DNA from: Rhizobium ruizarguesonis
GTDB taxonomy: Bacteria; Pseudomonadota; Alphaproteobacteria; Rhizobiales; Rhizobiaceae
DNA: 64,000 nucleotides
Direction: 5' to 3'
Assembly (NCBI RefSeq): GCF_012349115.1
Contig: NZ_PQIG01000013.1
Location: 124,001-188,000 of the forward strand
Each line of letters opens with the position of its first letter. The stretch's first letter is position 1. Shown one piece after another: positions 27,327 to 35,900 of the stretch. The notes under the pieces were generated by a model that was not told the origin of the DNA, did not search any database, and saw only the letters and a list, made by a program, of their open reading frames with translations. Made by a program: the position numbers and the translations under genes.

Positions 27327-28322
27327 TCAACCGCTGCTCGGATAGCGGTCGCGCCAGGCCTTTTGCGCGCCCTCGACCGGCAGCGCGGTCGCAGCGTAGA
27401 CCCCACGGGCGATCGCCCGCGCCATGACGATAGTCGCGAGATGGCAAAGCTCCATCAGGCTCGCCATGTCGTCTCTTCGATGCTTGGCCGTCGAAGCGGC
27501 AAAGACGGTGTCGCCGTCGAGCGGCAGGTGCGCCGGCAGCAGTGCTCGGGCAAGGCCGTCATGGCCGGCGAGCGAAAGCCGGTGCGCCTCGGCCTTCGTC
27601 AGCTGCGCATCGGTCACGACAGCGCCGATCGTCGTCGCCGGGGTGTTCATGCCCTTGAGCCGCATGCTGTGGTCAGCCACATCAGGCATGCCGAGCCCAC
27701 CGAATTCCGCATCTTTTTCGAAAGGCGCCGCCCAGAAATGAGGCCCGTCGCCGATCGTTGCGGAGCCGAGCGCATTGACTGCGACGATCGCCGCGATGCG
27801 ATGCCCGGTGCTGCTGACGGCGCTGGCCGAGCCGAGCCCGCCCTTGACGGTGGCCGTCGTCGCCCCTGTGCCGGCACCTGTCGTGCCGAGTGCGAATGTG
27901 CCCTTGGCAGCCGCCTTCAACGCCGCATAACCCATGTCGCGGTAGGGAGAATGAAGGCCCCAATCCTTGTCGCCGCCGTTCAGCAGGTCCATCAGGATCG
28001 CCTGTGGCACGATTGGAATGCGCACTGGCCCGACGGCAAAGCCGCGGCCGAGTTCGCGCAGGCCCGCCTGCACGCCGCCGGCGGCATCCAGCCCGAAGGC
28101 AGAGCCGCCGGAGAGCACGAAGGCATCCACGGCATTGACGGTCATTGACGGATCGAGCAGGCCGGTGTCGCGCCCGCCGGGCGCACCGCCAAGCACCGTG
28201 CCGGATGCGACGGCCGGTTCGTCGAAGACGATGACCGTGACGCCGGAACCGAGCGCAAGGTCGGTCGCATGGCCGGCGGAGACGCCTTCGATGTCGGTGA
28301 TAAGGTTGAGAAGATCGGGCAA
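27327..28322 (-). CDS. P1-family aminopeptidase (DmpA/BapA-like)
   Basis: The 331-residue enzyme is an N-terminal-nucleophile hydrolase of peptidase family P1 that matures by self-cleavage. Visible hallmarks are GVSAGHATDLALGSGVTVIV, VLSGGSAFGLDAAGGVQ and GAGTGATTATVKGGLGSAS. Members release N-terminal residues, including beta- or D-amino acids, from short peptides. The open frame runs into a palindromic repeat up to 28418. The supported start is a TTG at 28322 with AAGGA seven bases upstream, where homology begins (LPDLLNLITDIEGV). It may act on the peptides imported by the neighbouring ABC system. Confidence 0.9.
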   Translation of the reverse strand: MPDLLNLITDIEGVSAGHATDLALGSGVTVIVFDEPAVASGTVLGGAPGGRDTGLLDPSMTVNAVDAFVLSGGSAFGLDAAGGVQAGLRELGRGFAVGPVRIPIVPQAILMDLLNGGDKDWGLHSPYRDMGYAALKAAAKGTFALGTTGAGTGATTATVKGGLGSASAVSSTGHRIAAIVAVNALGSATIGDGPHFWAAPFEKDAEFGGLGMPDVADHSMRLKGMNTPATTIGAVVTDAQLTKAEAHRLSLAGHDGLARALLPAHLPLDGDTVFAASTAKHRRDDMASLMELCHLATIVMARAIARGVYAATALPVEGAQKAWRDRYPSSG

Positions 28323-28362
28323 GGGCGGATCCTTATGCGGAAAGGCGGCCGATAGGACTGTA

Positions 28363-28463
28363 CTGCATAATTCCTTAAATCGGAATCGATTTAAGGATAA
28401 AATTATGCAGCAATTCAAAGTGTTACAGCGTCCCTTGCGCGTCTGACAAAGACGCGCGGCGCT
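28363..28463. repeat. Palindromic intergenic repeat, copy 2
   Basis: This is an inverted relative of 5526-5612. The hairpin at 28363-28410 has CTGCATAATT/AATTATGCAG and CCTTAAATCG/CGATTTAAGG arms with a four-base bulge. The core 28403-28429 is the exact reverse complement of 5548-5574. A second stem around GACGCGCGG/GCGCGTC follows. It covers the promoter-proximal side of the P1 peptidase gene. Confidence 0.85.
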
Positions 28464-28474
28464 GTAATGCCCTC

Positions 28475-28510
28475 AAAAAACAAGACCGGCCCCATTTGGC
28501 GGGACCGGTC
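28475..28510 (-). terminator. Rho-independent terminator of the 64-residue gene
   Basis: On the minus strand, GACCGGTCCCGCC (28510-28498) pairs with GGGGCCGGTC (28493-28484) across a short AAAT-containing loop and is followed by TTGTTTTTT. It ends transcription from the small gene at 28555. Confidence 0.85.
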
Positions 28511-28554
28511 GGACATCGGGAAAAGCCGCGAATGCTAATCGCGGCCTCATGCCC

Positions 28555-28749
28555 TCAGGCATGAAGCGGCTTCGGATGACGGCGGGTCATCAGGTCATGG
28601 ATGGCCAGCCGCACCTCATCGGGCGAGCCGAAACGCTGCTCGTCGAGGTCGTGGACATGAAATTTCACGGCGATGAACTTCAGCCGATCTTCATCGGGAA
28701 TGACGATCCCGACGGGAACGCCTGCATATTCGATAACTTGCTTCTTCAT
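28555..28749 (-). CDS. Small conserved rhizobial protein, function unknown
   Basis: The 64-residue protein reads MKKQVIEYAGVPVGIVIPDE at its start, and its second half is rich in His, Asp and Arg (FHVHDLDEQRFGSPDEVRLAIHDL). No known domain is recognised. The gene is well supported by AGGAG seven bases before the ATG and by the terminator downstream. The composition (acidic and basic, no membrane segment) suggests a cytoplasmic or binding protein. An upstream in-frame ATG at 28830 lacks a ribosome site. Confidence 0.72.
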   Translation of the reverse strand: MKKQVIEYAGVPVGIVIPDEDRLKFIAVKFHVHDLDEQRFGSPDEVRLAIHDLMTRRHPKPLHA

Positions 28750-29271
28750 AGATAGAACTCCTGCCGCACAACATGCGCAGCCATGGCGAATTGACTTGTC
28801 TGGTACCGTTGAAAGGAGGACGAACGTCACATTCGACAGTTCGGGCGGGAGAGGGCGCCCGGACGGTCATTGCCAAGCACAGATCGCCCAAGGAGATCGG
28901 CGAGAATATCGATGTCTATCATGCTCGTTCCCTATGTTGGCGTTGCACTTGAGGGGTCCCGGTAGAGCCCGGGGCCGGTGATGGCTGTCTTAGATAATCT
29001 ACTAACTTGGTAGAGATTACCCCATAGCCTGTCAGAAACATATTCCGAAACATGTCAAAATATCGACGATCCGAAAAAATTCATTCCGTCGTAGCCCGAA
29101 CTTACAGAAAGAAACATATCAGTCCTTCGTTAAATTCGCATGACAGAATCGGAAGTTCGATCGATCACCGCGGCAGACATAGGAAGCCTTGCTGTATCCG
29201 GCAATGGCTCGTTTCATTAAAAATCGACATGCCTCGAAATGACCGATTTGGTTAATGCTGGAAGCCCTGGA
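28750..29271. other. Gene-free stretch
   Basis: About 520 bases with no convincing gene. The part from 28985 to 29240 is AT-rich. CTACTAACTTGGTAG at 28999-29013 is a short dyad. The promoter of the small gene at 28555 must lie near the left edge. A plus-strand 67-codon frame at 29052 has no ribosome site or recognisable sequence. Confidence 0.5.
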
Positions 29272-32199
29272 TCACCAGCCTTCTTCGAGCACCTTCTCCA
29301 GCATGTCCGCGAAAAAATCCGCGCTGTCGATGCTGAGGCAGAGCGGCGGTTTGATCTTCAGCACATTTTGGTGATCGCCGGTCGGCTGCATGATGACGCC
29401 GAGTTCGAGAAGCCGGTCGCAGATTGCAGCCGTCTCTTCCGTCGCCGGCTCCAGCGTCGTTCTGTCGCGGACGAATTCGAGGCCGAGATAGAGGCCCATG
29501 CCGTGCACGGCGCCCGCAATCGGATGGCGGTCGATCAGCGCGGCGAGCCGCGCCTTCAGATGATCGCCGACCGTCCGGGCATTTTCCTGCAGCTTTTCCT
29601 CGGCCATGATGTCGAGCACCGTCATGCCGGCGATGCAGCTGACGGGGCTACCGCCGGTAGAGGAAAAGAAAGTGCCCTCCTTCTCCAGCGATTGCGCAAT
29701 CTCCCGCGTGGTGATGACGGCGCCGAGCGGATGGCCGTTGCCCATGCCCTTGGCGACGGTGATGATATCAGGCACGACCCCTTGCTGCTCGAAGCCCCAG
29801 AAATAATGTCCGAGCCTGGAATAACCGACCTGCACCTCATCGGCGATGCAGAGGCCGCCGCGGGCGCGCACCTGCGCGTAGAGCTCTTTGAGATAGCCTT
29901 CCGGCAATGGAATGCCGCCGGCATTGCCGTAGACCGATTCGGCGATGAAGCCCGCAAGGCCTTCGCCCGCAGCATCAATTGCCTCAAGCACCGGTGTCGC
30001 CATGCCGAGATAATCCGCTGCCGTATCGGGACCACGGAAGTCGCCGCGATAGGTGTTCGGCGAAACGACGGTATGCACCCAGTCCGGCCGGGTGGTCGGT
30101 GCCTGCGGATTGTCGGCGATCGAGGTGGAGACGGCGTCGCTCGCCGCTGACCAGCCATGATAGGCTTCGAGCAGGCAGAGCATGTTGCGCGCGCCGCTAT
30201 GGGCTTGCGCCAGCCGAAGCGCCAGATCGTTCGCCTCCGAGCCGCTGTTGACCAGGAAGACCGTGTCGAGCCCGTCCGGCGACAGGGCGGCGAGGCGTTC
30301 GGAAAATTCCGTGATCGCGGCATAGTGGAAGCGCGAATTCGTGTTGAGCCGCAGCCATTGGGCGTGGATTGCTGCCGCGAACCTGGGGTGGCCATGGCCG
30401 AGAATGGTGACGTTGTTGACCATGTCGAGATAGGCGCGGCCCTCGACATCGAACAAATGCTCTCGCCAGCCGCGCTCGATCTGCGGCGCCGCCGCGTAAT
30501 AGTTCTTCTGCGGCCTTGCGAGATGCGCCTGCCGCCTGGCGAAGAGCGCGGCGGTATCAGGTTTCGGTGCATCTGCTTGCGGGCTGAGAAGCAGTGAGGG
30601 CGAAGGGCAGAGCACCGACCAGGCCGCCGCCGCGCGCGGTGTGGCAAAGAGTGGCGGTTCGAGACCTGCGACGTTGCAAAGCTGGACGCGCAGCCCGCCG
30701 AGCGACGAAGCCTCTCCGATAACCGTGCCGAGCGGATCGCCGCTGGCAACCTCGGCTCCATCCTCGACCGAGAGATCGAGCCCATCGAGATGCAGGGTCA
30801 TGCTGTCGCTGGCAAGCGTCAGATGCTGGTCCTTCCAGCCGATGCGGCCGGCAAAGGGTGCTGCAATCGCGCTGCCTGCCGCGAGACATATGTCGATATG
30901 CAGGGCGCAGGTCGCCTGTCCCGTCGCATTTCCCAGGCTCGCGCGGGAAAGCCGATATTCGCCGTAGCGTGTCGCTGCCGTGCCGTTTTCGGTTGCCACG
31001 CGGGCAAGCAGCCGCCAGTCCATGTCGGTATTCAGCCAGTTGCCGGCGGAAAAATGCGGGCTCCGCACCCCAAGATCGACATAGGCGATCCCGGCGGGAT
31101 CGATGTTGGGCAGCAACGGTAGCCATCCCGATGCTTCCGGGGCGGCGACATTTGCGCCGGCCGCCTTGAGGATCGCGGCTTCCATGAGTTCGAAGGGAAC
31201 GGACATCGCCGTATCGAAGATCGTCCGCTCGTGCTCGAGATTGCCGCGGACATAGTCATTATCGGGATCGACCGAAATCTGCTGCTCGCTGCTGGCAACT
31301 AGAATGACCGCGCGTGCGACGGTCAACGGCCAGAGCGCCTTCAGCTCCTCCCCGGTCAGTGGATAGATCGCCTGGTAGGCGGTGACGGCTGGCAGGATAT
31401 GAAAAGGGTCGCCATCCGCCTGATGCAGCAGCGAAGCGCATGTGACGGCGAGGTCGCCGACCAGCCAGCCGCGGATGATGTCGCCGAAATCGATCACCCC
31501 GTCGGGGATCGTATGGCCACGGGCGTCGCGGTGGCCGACGACATTGTCGCCGGTGACGTCATGATGCACGGCCTGCAGCCGAAGCGATGGCGCCAACGGC
31601 TGGATGCGGCGAATGGCCATGACCATGGTCTTGGCGATCCGGTCGCGCGCCGCACTGTCGGTGATCGCGGACAGCAGCTGCACCGCGACCGGCCCGGCGC
31701 GCCTGAGATCCCATTGCAGGCTGCGGTCGAGACCGGGATGGTTGAAATCGGCAAGCGCCAGCGCCAGCCTGGCGCAGAGCGCGCCGAGGGCTGCAACGGA
31801 AGCCGGCGCCAGATAGGTCAGCTCCGTCAGCCCCTGGCCTTCCAGATATTCCAGCAGCCGGACCTGATAGCCCCGCCCGCGCACGGTCAGGACGACGATC
31901 TCCCGCCCCTCATTGGTGGGGATCACCTGCGGAACGCGCGGCGCATCCTGCCGGCTTTTGAGGTGATGGATCGCCGCATTCTGCGCTTCGAGCTCGCGGA
32001 TCTCGTAGGCTGCATGGCAGATCTTCAGGACGTAGCGGCCACGATCGCTATCGACGCGATAGTTTCGATCCTGCTGGCTGCCGAGTTCGGTTAGCGTGCC
32101 GGAGAGGCTGTAATGAGCAAGGAGGATCTCTTCCGCGTCGCTGGCGGTGACGTCGGGACGCGGCAGCGCCATGCGATCAACAAGCGCCTCGTCGGTCAT
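29272..32199 (-). CDS. Three-domain fusion: APH kinase, M23-like, class-III aminotransferase
   Basis: The 975-residue protein joins three modules. Residues about 25-330 are an aminoglycoside-phosphotransferase-like kinase fold with HHDVTGDNVV (catalytic Asp region) and VIDFGDIIRG (metal site). Residues about 370-550 resemble an M23/biotinyl-lipoyl-like beta domain (ALHIDICLAAGSAIAAPFAGRIG, VEDGAEVASGDPLGTVIG). Residues about 560-975 are a class-III PLP aminotransferase with LVNSGSEANDLALRLA, CIADEVQVGYSRLG and Lys817 in TVAKGMGNGHP. The aminotransferase part resembles phospho-amine lyases of the AGXT2L group. A kinase that phosphorylates an amino alcohol for the PLP module is an inference. 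GGGAGGGG precedes the ATG. Confidence 0.88.
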   Translation of the reverse strand: MTDEALVDRMALPRPDVTASDAEEILLAHYSLSGTLTELGSQQDRNYRVDSDRGRYVLKICHAAYEIRELEAQNAAIHHLKSRQDAPRVPQVIPTNEGREIVVLTVRGRGYQVRLLEYLEGQGLTELTYLAPASVAALGALCARLALALADFNHPGLDRSLQWDLRRAGPVAVQLLSAITDSAARDRIAKTMVMAIRRIQPLAPSLRLQAVHHDVTGDNVVGHRDARGHTIPDGVIDFGDIIRGWLVGDLAVTCASLLHQADGDPFHILPAVTAYQAIYPLTGEELKALWPLTVARAVILVASSEQQISVDPDNDYVRGNLEHERTIFDTAMSVPFELMEAAILKAAGANVAAPEASGWLPLLPNIDPAGIAYVDLGVRSPHFSAGNWLNTDMDWRLLARVATENGTAATRYGEYRLSRASLGNATGQATCALHIDICLAAGSAIAAPFAGRIGWKDQHLTLASDSMTLHLDGLDLSVEDGAEVASGDPLGTVIGEASSLGGLRVQLCNVAGLEPPLFATPRAAAAWSVLCPSPSLLLSPQADAPKPDTAALFARRQAHLARPQKNYYAAAPQIERGWREHLFDVEGRAYLDMVNNVTILGHGHPRFAAAIHAQWLRLNTNSRFHYAAITEFSERLAALSPDGLDTVFLVNSGSEANDLALRLAQAHSGARNMLCLLEAYHGWSAASDAVSTSIADNPQAPTTRPDWVHTVVSPNTYRGDFRGPDTAADYLGMATPVLEAIDAAGEGLAGFIAESVYGNAGGIPLPEGYLKELYAQVRARGGLCIADEVQVGYSRLGHYFWGFEQQGVVPDIITVAKGMGNGHPLGAVITTREIAQSLEKEGTFFSSTGGSPVSCIAGMTVLDIMAEEKLQENARTVGDHLKARLAALIDRHPIAGAVHGMGLYLGLEFVRDRTTLEPATEETAAICDRLLELGVIMQPTGDHQNVLKIKPPLCLSIDSADFFADMLEKVLEEGW

Positions 32200-32319
32200 G
32201 ACACCCCTCCCGCTGTATGATTCGATTACCTATTGAACGAGATAATCGAGTACTTGCCGTTGGCAGGCAACGGGAGATTGTCATTCGCCAGCAAAAGAGA
32301 TGCAGGGTCTAGGCGACGC

Positions 32320-33204
32320 TCAACCCATGCGTTCGGAGGCGTAACCGCCGGGGCTTGCCGGGAAGACCACGGTGCGGTTGCCGTTCAGGAAGGTGCGGTG
32401 GTGGATATGGGCGTGGATGGCACGCGCCAGCACCTGGCTTTCGACATCGCGGCCGATCGAGACATAGTCGTCGGGCGACTGCGCATGGGTGATGCGCGCC
32501 GTGTCCTGCTCGATGATCGGACCTTCGTCGAGATCGGCAGTGACGTAATGCGCCGTCGCCCCGATCAGCTTCACGCCGCGTTGATAGGCCTGCTTATAAG
32601 GATTGGCGCCCTTGAAGCTCGGCAGGAAGGAATGGTGGATATTGATGATCCGGCCGGACATTTTCTGGCACATCGCATCCGAAAGCACCTGCATGTAGCG
32701 GGCCAGCACGATCAGCTCCGTGCCGGTCTGTTCGACGATATCCATGATCTGGCCTTCGGCCTGCAGCTTGTTCTCCTTCGTCACCTTGATGTGGTGGAAG
32801 GGGATGTCGTGGTTGACCACGACCTTCTGGTAGTCGAAATGATTGGAGACGACGCCGACGATATCGATCGGCAGCGCGCCGATCTTCCAGCGGTAGAGCA
32901 GGTCGTTGAGGCAATGGCCGAAGCGCGACACCATCAAGAGCACCTTCATGCGGGCGTTGCCGTCATGGATCTCGGCATCCATGGCGAACCGCTTGCAGAT
33001 CGGCTCGAACCCTTCCTTGAGTTCGGCAAGCGGCACGCCTTCCTCGGAGATGAAGCTCACCCGCGTGAAGAACCTGCCGGTATCGAGATCGTCGAACTGG
33101 GAACTGTCGACGATGTTGCAGCCCTTGTCGGCCAGATAGCTCGAAATCGCCGCCACGATGCCGCGCGTCGACTTGCAGGATACCGTCAATACGTAACTTG
33201 TCAT
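32320..33204 (-). CDS. purU: Formyltetrahydrofolate deformylase
   Basis: PurU hydrolyses 10-formyltetrahydrofolate to formate and tetrahydrofolate, balancing the one-carbon pool. The 294-residue protein has an N-terminal ACT domain (YVLTVSCKSTRGIVAAISSYLADKGCNIVDSSQFDD) and a C-terminal formyltransferase-fold domain with INIHHSFLPSFKG and AHYVTADLDEGPIIEQD holding the catalytic Asn, His and Asp. GGGAAAG precedes the ATG. It is on the same strand as the fusion aminotransferase, 120 bp upstream of it, so the two may be linked in one-carbon or amino-alcohol metabolism. Confidence 0.95.
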   Translation of the reverse strand: MTSYVLTVSCKSTRGIVAAISSYLADKGCNIVDSSQFDDLDTGRFFTRVSFISEEGVPLAELKEGFEPICKRFAMDAEIHDGNARMKVLLMVSRFGHCLNDLLYRWKIGALPIDIVGVVSNHFDYQKVVVNHDIPFHHIKVTKENKLQAEGQIMDIVEQTGTELIVLARYMQVLSDAMCQKMSGRIINIHHSFLPSFKGANPYKQAYQRGVKLIGATAHYVTADLDEGPIIEQDTARITHAQSPDDYVSIGRDVESQVLARAIHAHIHHRTFLNGNRTVVFPASPGGYASERMG

Positions 33205-33420
33205 GTCTTTCCCTCTTCCCTCTCCAAGGCCGCCGCTGTGCTTAGATCAAAGCCCGGGCCGCGAATAGGCCGGCGCACTTTCATTCATGCGACAAATTGC
33301 AAGAGAAACCATCACGTTTGCGCAAGTTCTCTCATTGCTCAGTCTGAAGCTTAGGAGAAGTTGCGCGAAAAACTGTACCGTCAGCGCCGCTTGGATGCGT
33401 ATTCTCGCCTTCGACGCGCT

Positions 33421-34437
33421 TTAGGCCGGCGGGCGGCTCGCCACTGCGACCTTCCGGCGCGGCGAGGTGATCTCATGGATGATCGCACCGCCGATCGACG
33501 AGAGCACCAGCGAGAGGATGACGAAGAGCACCGGTTGCTGCAGGATGCCGATCGGCAGGCGATCGGCGGCGACCCTGAGAAAAGCCAGGGTGAAGGCGTG
33601 GGTGATATAGATGCTGTAGGAGCAGTCGCCGAGATAATTCAGCCATCCCACAACCGGCAGTCTGGAAAAGTCGATGGAGATCGCGCCGTAGACGATGAAA
33701 ATCGCCGGGATTCCCCAGGCATAGAACCGGCTTTCCGGCGGCATCAGCGCCTCGTTGATGAAGAGAAAGGCGAAGCCCATGGCAACGGCCGCCCAAGCCC
33801 AGCGGTTCGGCAGCAGGATCTTCTGTCCGTAGAGCCAGCCGAGCACGACACCGGCGAGAAACTCCAGCATGATCGGCTCGCGGTAGAACCGGGTCACAGT
33901 CGTTTCCGGCAGCAGCCGGCAGGCGATCAGGATGACGGCAAAGACGGCAAACATCGCCGGGATGCGGCGAACTTCCTGTAGCGGCAGCAGGAGCGCGAAG
34001 ACGAAGTAGAAGAACATTTCGTAATTCAGCGTCCAGCCCGGAACGACCACCGGCGTGATCGTGCTGGGATCGGCGGGATTGGCCCATGGCAGGAAGAACA
34101 GCGAGGCGATGAGATGCGGCAGGTCGAACACCGTCGATTTCAGCAATGACGGGGCCACCAGCGCCACAGTCGCCGAAAACAGCGTCGCCAGCCAGTAGAG
34201 CGGCACGATCCTTTTGATGCGCCGCCGGGCGAAATCGACCGGGCTCATCGCGCGTCCGCTCGTCGTCAGCCACATCACGAAACCGCTGAGGACGAAGAAG
34301 ATGTCGACGCCGGTTTCGCCATAGATGAAGGCGGTGGCGTCGACCGCGGGATTGACTTTGGCGAGCTGCAATATCGCGTGGAAATAGACGACCATCAGCG
34401 CCGCGATGGCGCGCAGATATTGAAGCTGGACAAGCAT
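33421..34437 (-). CDS. Acyltransferase-3 family membrane protein (ExoH/OafA-like)
   Basis: The 338-residue protein has about ten membrane helices and the acyltransferase-3 signature: LQYLRAIAALMVVYFHAILQLAKVN with the conserved Arg and His, GVDIFFVLSGFVMW, FARRRIKRIVPLYWLATL. Members transfer acetyl or succinyl groups to sugars of surface polysaccharides. It is the last gene of a minus-strand set with a polymerase-like protein and a cellulase, though a mosaic repeat separates it from them. Confidence 0.9.
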   Translation of the reverse strand: MLVQLQYLRAIAALMVVYFHAILQLAKVNPAVDATAFIYGETGVDIFFVLSGFVMWLTTSGRAMSPVDFARRRIKRIVPLYWLATLFSATVALVAPSLLKSTVFDLPHLIASLFFLPWANPADPSTITPVVVPGWTLNYEMFFYFVFALLLPLQEVRRIPAMFAVFAVILIACRLLPETTVTRFYREPIMLEFLAGVVLGWLYGQKILLPNRWAWAAVAMGFAFLFINEALMPPESRFYAWGIPAIFIVYGAISIDFSRLPVVGWLNYLGDCSYSIYITHAFTLAFLRVAADRLPIGILQQPVLFVILSLVLSSIGGAIIHEITSPRRKVAVASRPPA

Positions 34438-34454
34438 CGAGCGTCTTGCTCCCT

Positions 34455-34568
34455 AGAGCATGATGCCGAAAAGTGTGAGCGGTTTTCGGACGACATCATG
34501 CTCTATTTCTTTGATTTAGAACAGGATTCAGATTTTAGGCCGATCCGGCCTAAAATCATCCTGTTCTA
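34455..34568. repeat. Mosaic intergenic repeat A (RIME-like), copy 1
   Basis: AGAGCATGATG (34455-34465) pairs with CATCATGCTCT (34494-34504). TAGAACAGGAT near 34516 pairs with ATCCTGTTCTA at 34558-34568 around a TTTTAGGCCG/CGGCCTAAAA stem. The architecture of two large palindromes fits the rhizobial RIME class. A second copy is at 62539-62654. Confidence 0.88.
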
Positions 34569-34605
34569 GGCTCGCGCGGGCCTCGGTCTCAGCCGTGCCG
34601 CTCGG

Positions 34606-35898
34606 TCAACTCAATACATCTGCCGGACGACCCTGCCGGATGCGCGGGCTGTCGTGGAAACGCATATATCCGACGACGAACCACAGGAGACCGGCGATCT
34701 TCATCGAGAAGACCGCGGTTCCCCCGATCATCATATTCAGAAAAATGAAAAGAGAAAGTGAATGGGCGCAGCGCCGCTGCGCCGCCGTGCGCCCGGCGGG
34801 AAAGAGGCAGACGAACAGCCATAAGGCGATGACGCCGAAGATCGTCGCCGCGTAGATCAGGTAGACATAGCCGCTGTCGGCGAATTCGGCCACCCGGTCG
34901 ACCGAAAGCCCAAAGATGGCGAGCGGATCGAGCTCCATGATCTTCTTCATCGTCAGATTGATGCGGCCGGTGAAATTGTCGCCGGTCGCATTGGGTTTCA
35001 GCACGTAGACGAGGAAGCCGGCGGCGACGATCAGCGGCATCAGCGCCAGATTGAAATTCTTCGGGATCTTCGGAAAGACGAAGTAGCCGACGATGCAGGC
35101 AAAGCAGAAGATCAGCATCGTGCGCGTGTCGTTCGTCACCAGGATCAGCACGGCCGTGCCGATCATCAGCAACCGGTCCCAGCGACCAAGCCTTTCCCAC
35201 ATCGAAATCAGGTAGACCGCGATCACGCCGCAGAAATTGGCCAGCGACACCTGTTCGAGGAAGATCGAGGAGGAACGATGGTCGATGATCCCGAAGGAGA
35301 AGCGCTCGGGAAAGCCGAGCGCGTTCTGAAAGAGGCCCGTCGTGTTGTAGCTCAGCGGCAGCAGCCCGCGTGTATTGGCGAAATAGTCGGACGGGTGGAC
35401 GATGCTGACGTAGAACGGCACGCTGACGATCTCGAAGATCAGGAAGATCATGACGGCAAAACTTGCCCAGCGAAAGGCGAGCTTCATCGTTTTCTCGTTG
35501 CTCCAGCCGCCGAGCCCGGTAAAGCAGAAGATAATCAGCACGTTGCGGAAGTGATCGATGAACAGCATGCGGTTGAGCACGCTGACATAGATGGTCACGA
35601 TGAGCGTGAACAGCAGGAACAGGAAGGCCGGAAGGTCGGTCTCGTAGATCCCCTTGTGCAGGATGTAGATGATGGCGCTCGCCATGATCAGGCCTTCGCT
35701 GGCGGCGACATGCGTTATCGACAGCGGCACGATGTTGTGGTTGATGAAGGCGAGAATGCCGTTGTAGAGCACGGAGAGCAGGCCGAGCCAGAGCACCGTA
35801 TGATCGGTGCGCAATGCCTCACGGGTGGCATCGAGCCGGTTGCCGGCTACGGTGCCGGCTACAGTGAATGTCGCTGTCCTGTGATCGACGACTGCCAT
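34606..35898 (-). CDS. Polysaccharide polymerase-like membrane protein (Wzy/O-antigen ligase type)
   Basis: The 430-residue protein has about ten to twelve hydrophobic helices and a large central periplasmic loop (YVSIVHPSDYFANTRGLLPLSYNTTGLFQNALGFPERFSFGII), the plan of Wzy polymerases and O-antigen ligases. No short catalytic motif is decisive. An ATG at 35904 overlaps the cellulase stop as ATGA; GGGGA is better spaced for the ATG at 35898. Either way it is translationally coupled to the GH5 gene. It likely acts in assembly of the polysaccharide built by this locus. Confidence 0.72.
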   Translation of the reverse strand: MAVVDHRTATFTVAGTVAGNRLDATREALRTDHTVLWLGLLSVLYNGILAFINHNIVPLSITHVAASEGLIMASAIIYILHKGIYETDLPAFLFLLFTLIVTIYVSVLNRMLFIDHFRNVLIIFCFTGLGGWSNEKTMKLAFRWASFAVMIFLIFEIVSVPFYVSIVHPSDYFANTRGLLPLSYNTTGLFQNALGFPERFSFGIIDHRSSSIFLEQVSLANFCGVIAVYLISMWERLGRWDRLLMIGTAVLILVTNDTRTMLIFCFACIVGYFVFPKIPKNFNLALMPLIVAAGFLVYVLKPNATGDNFTGRINLTMKKIMELDPLAIFGLSVDRVAEFADSGYVYLIYAATIFGVIALWLFVCLFPAGRTAAQRRCAHSLSLFIFLNMMIGGTAVFSMKIAGLLWFVVGYMRFHDSPRIRQGRPADVLS

Positions 35899-35900
35899 GC

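Noticed and set aside
29052..29255. A 67-codon plus-strand frame in the gap before the fusion aminotransferase
   Set aside because: Composition and lack of ribosome site do not support coding.
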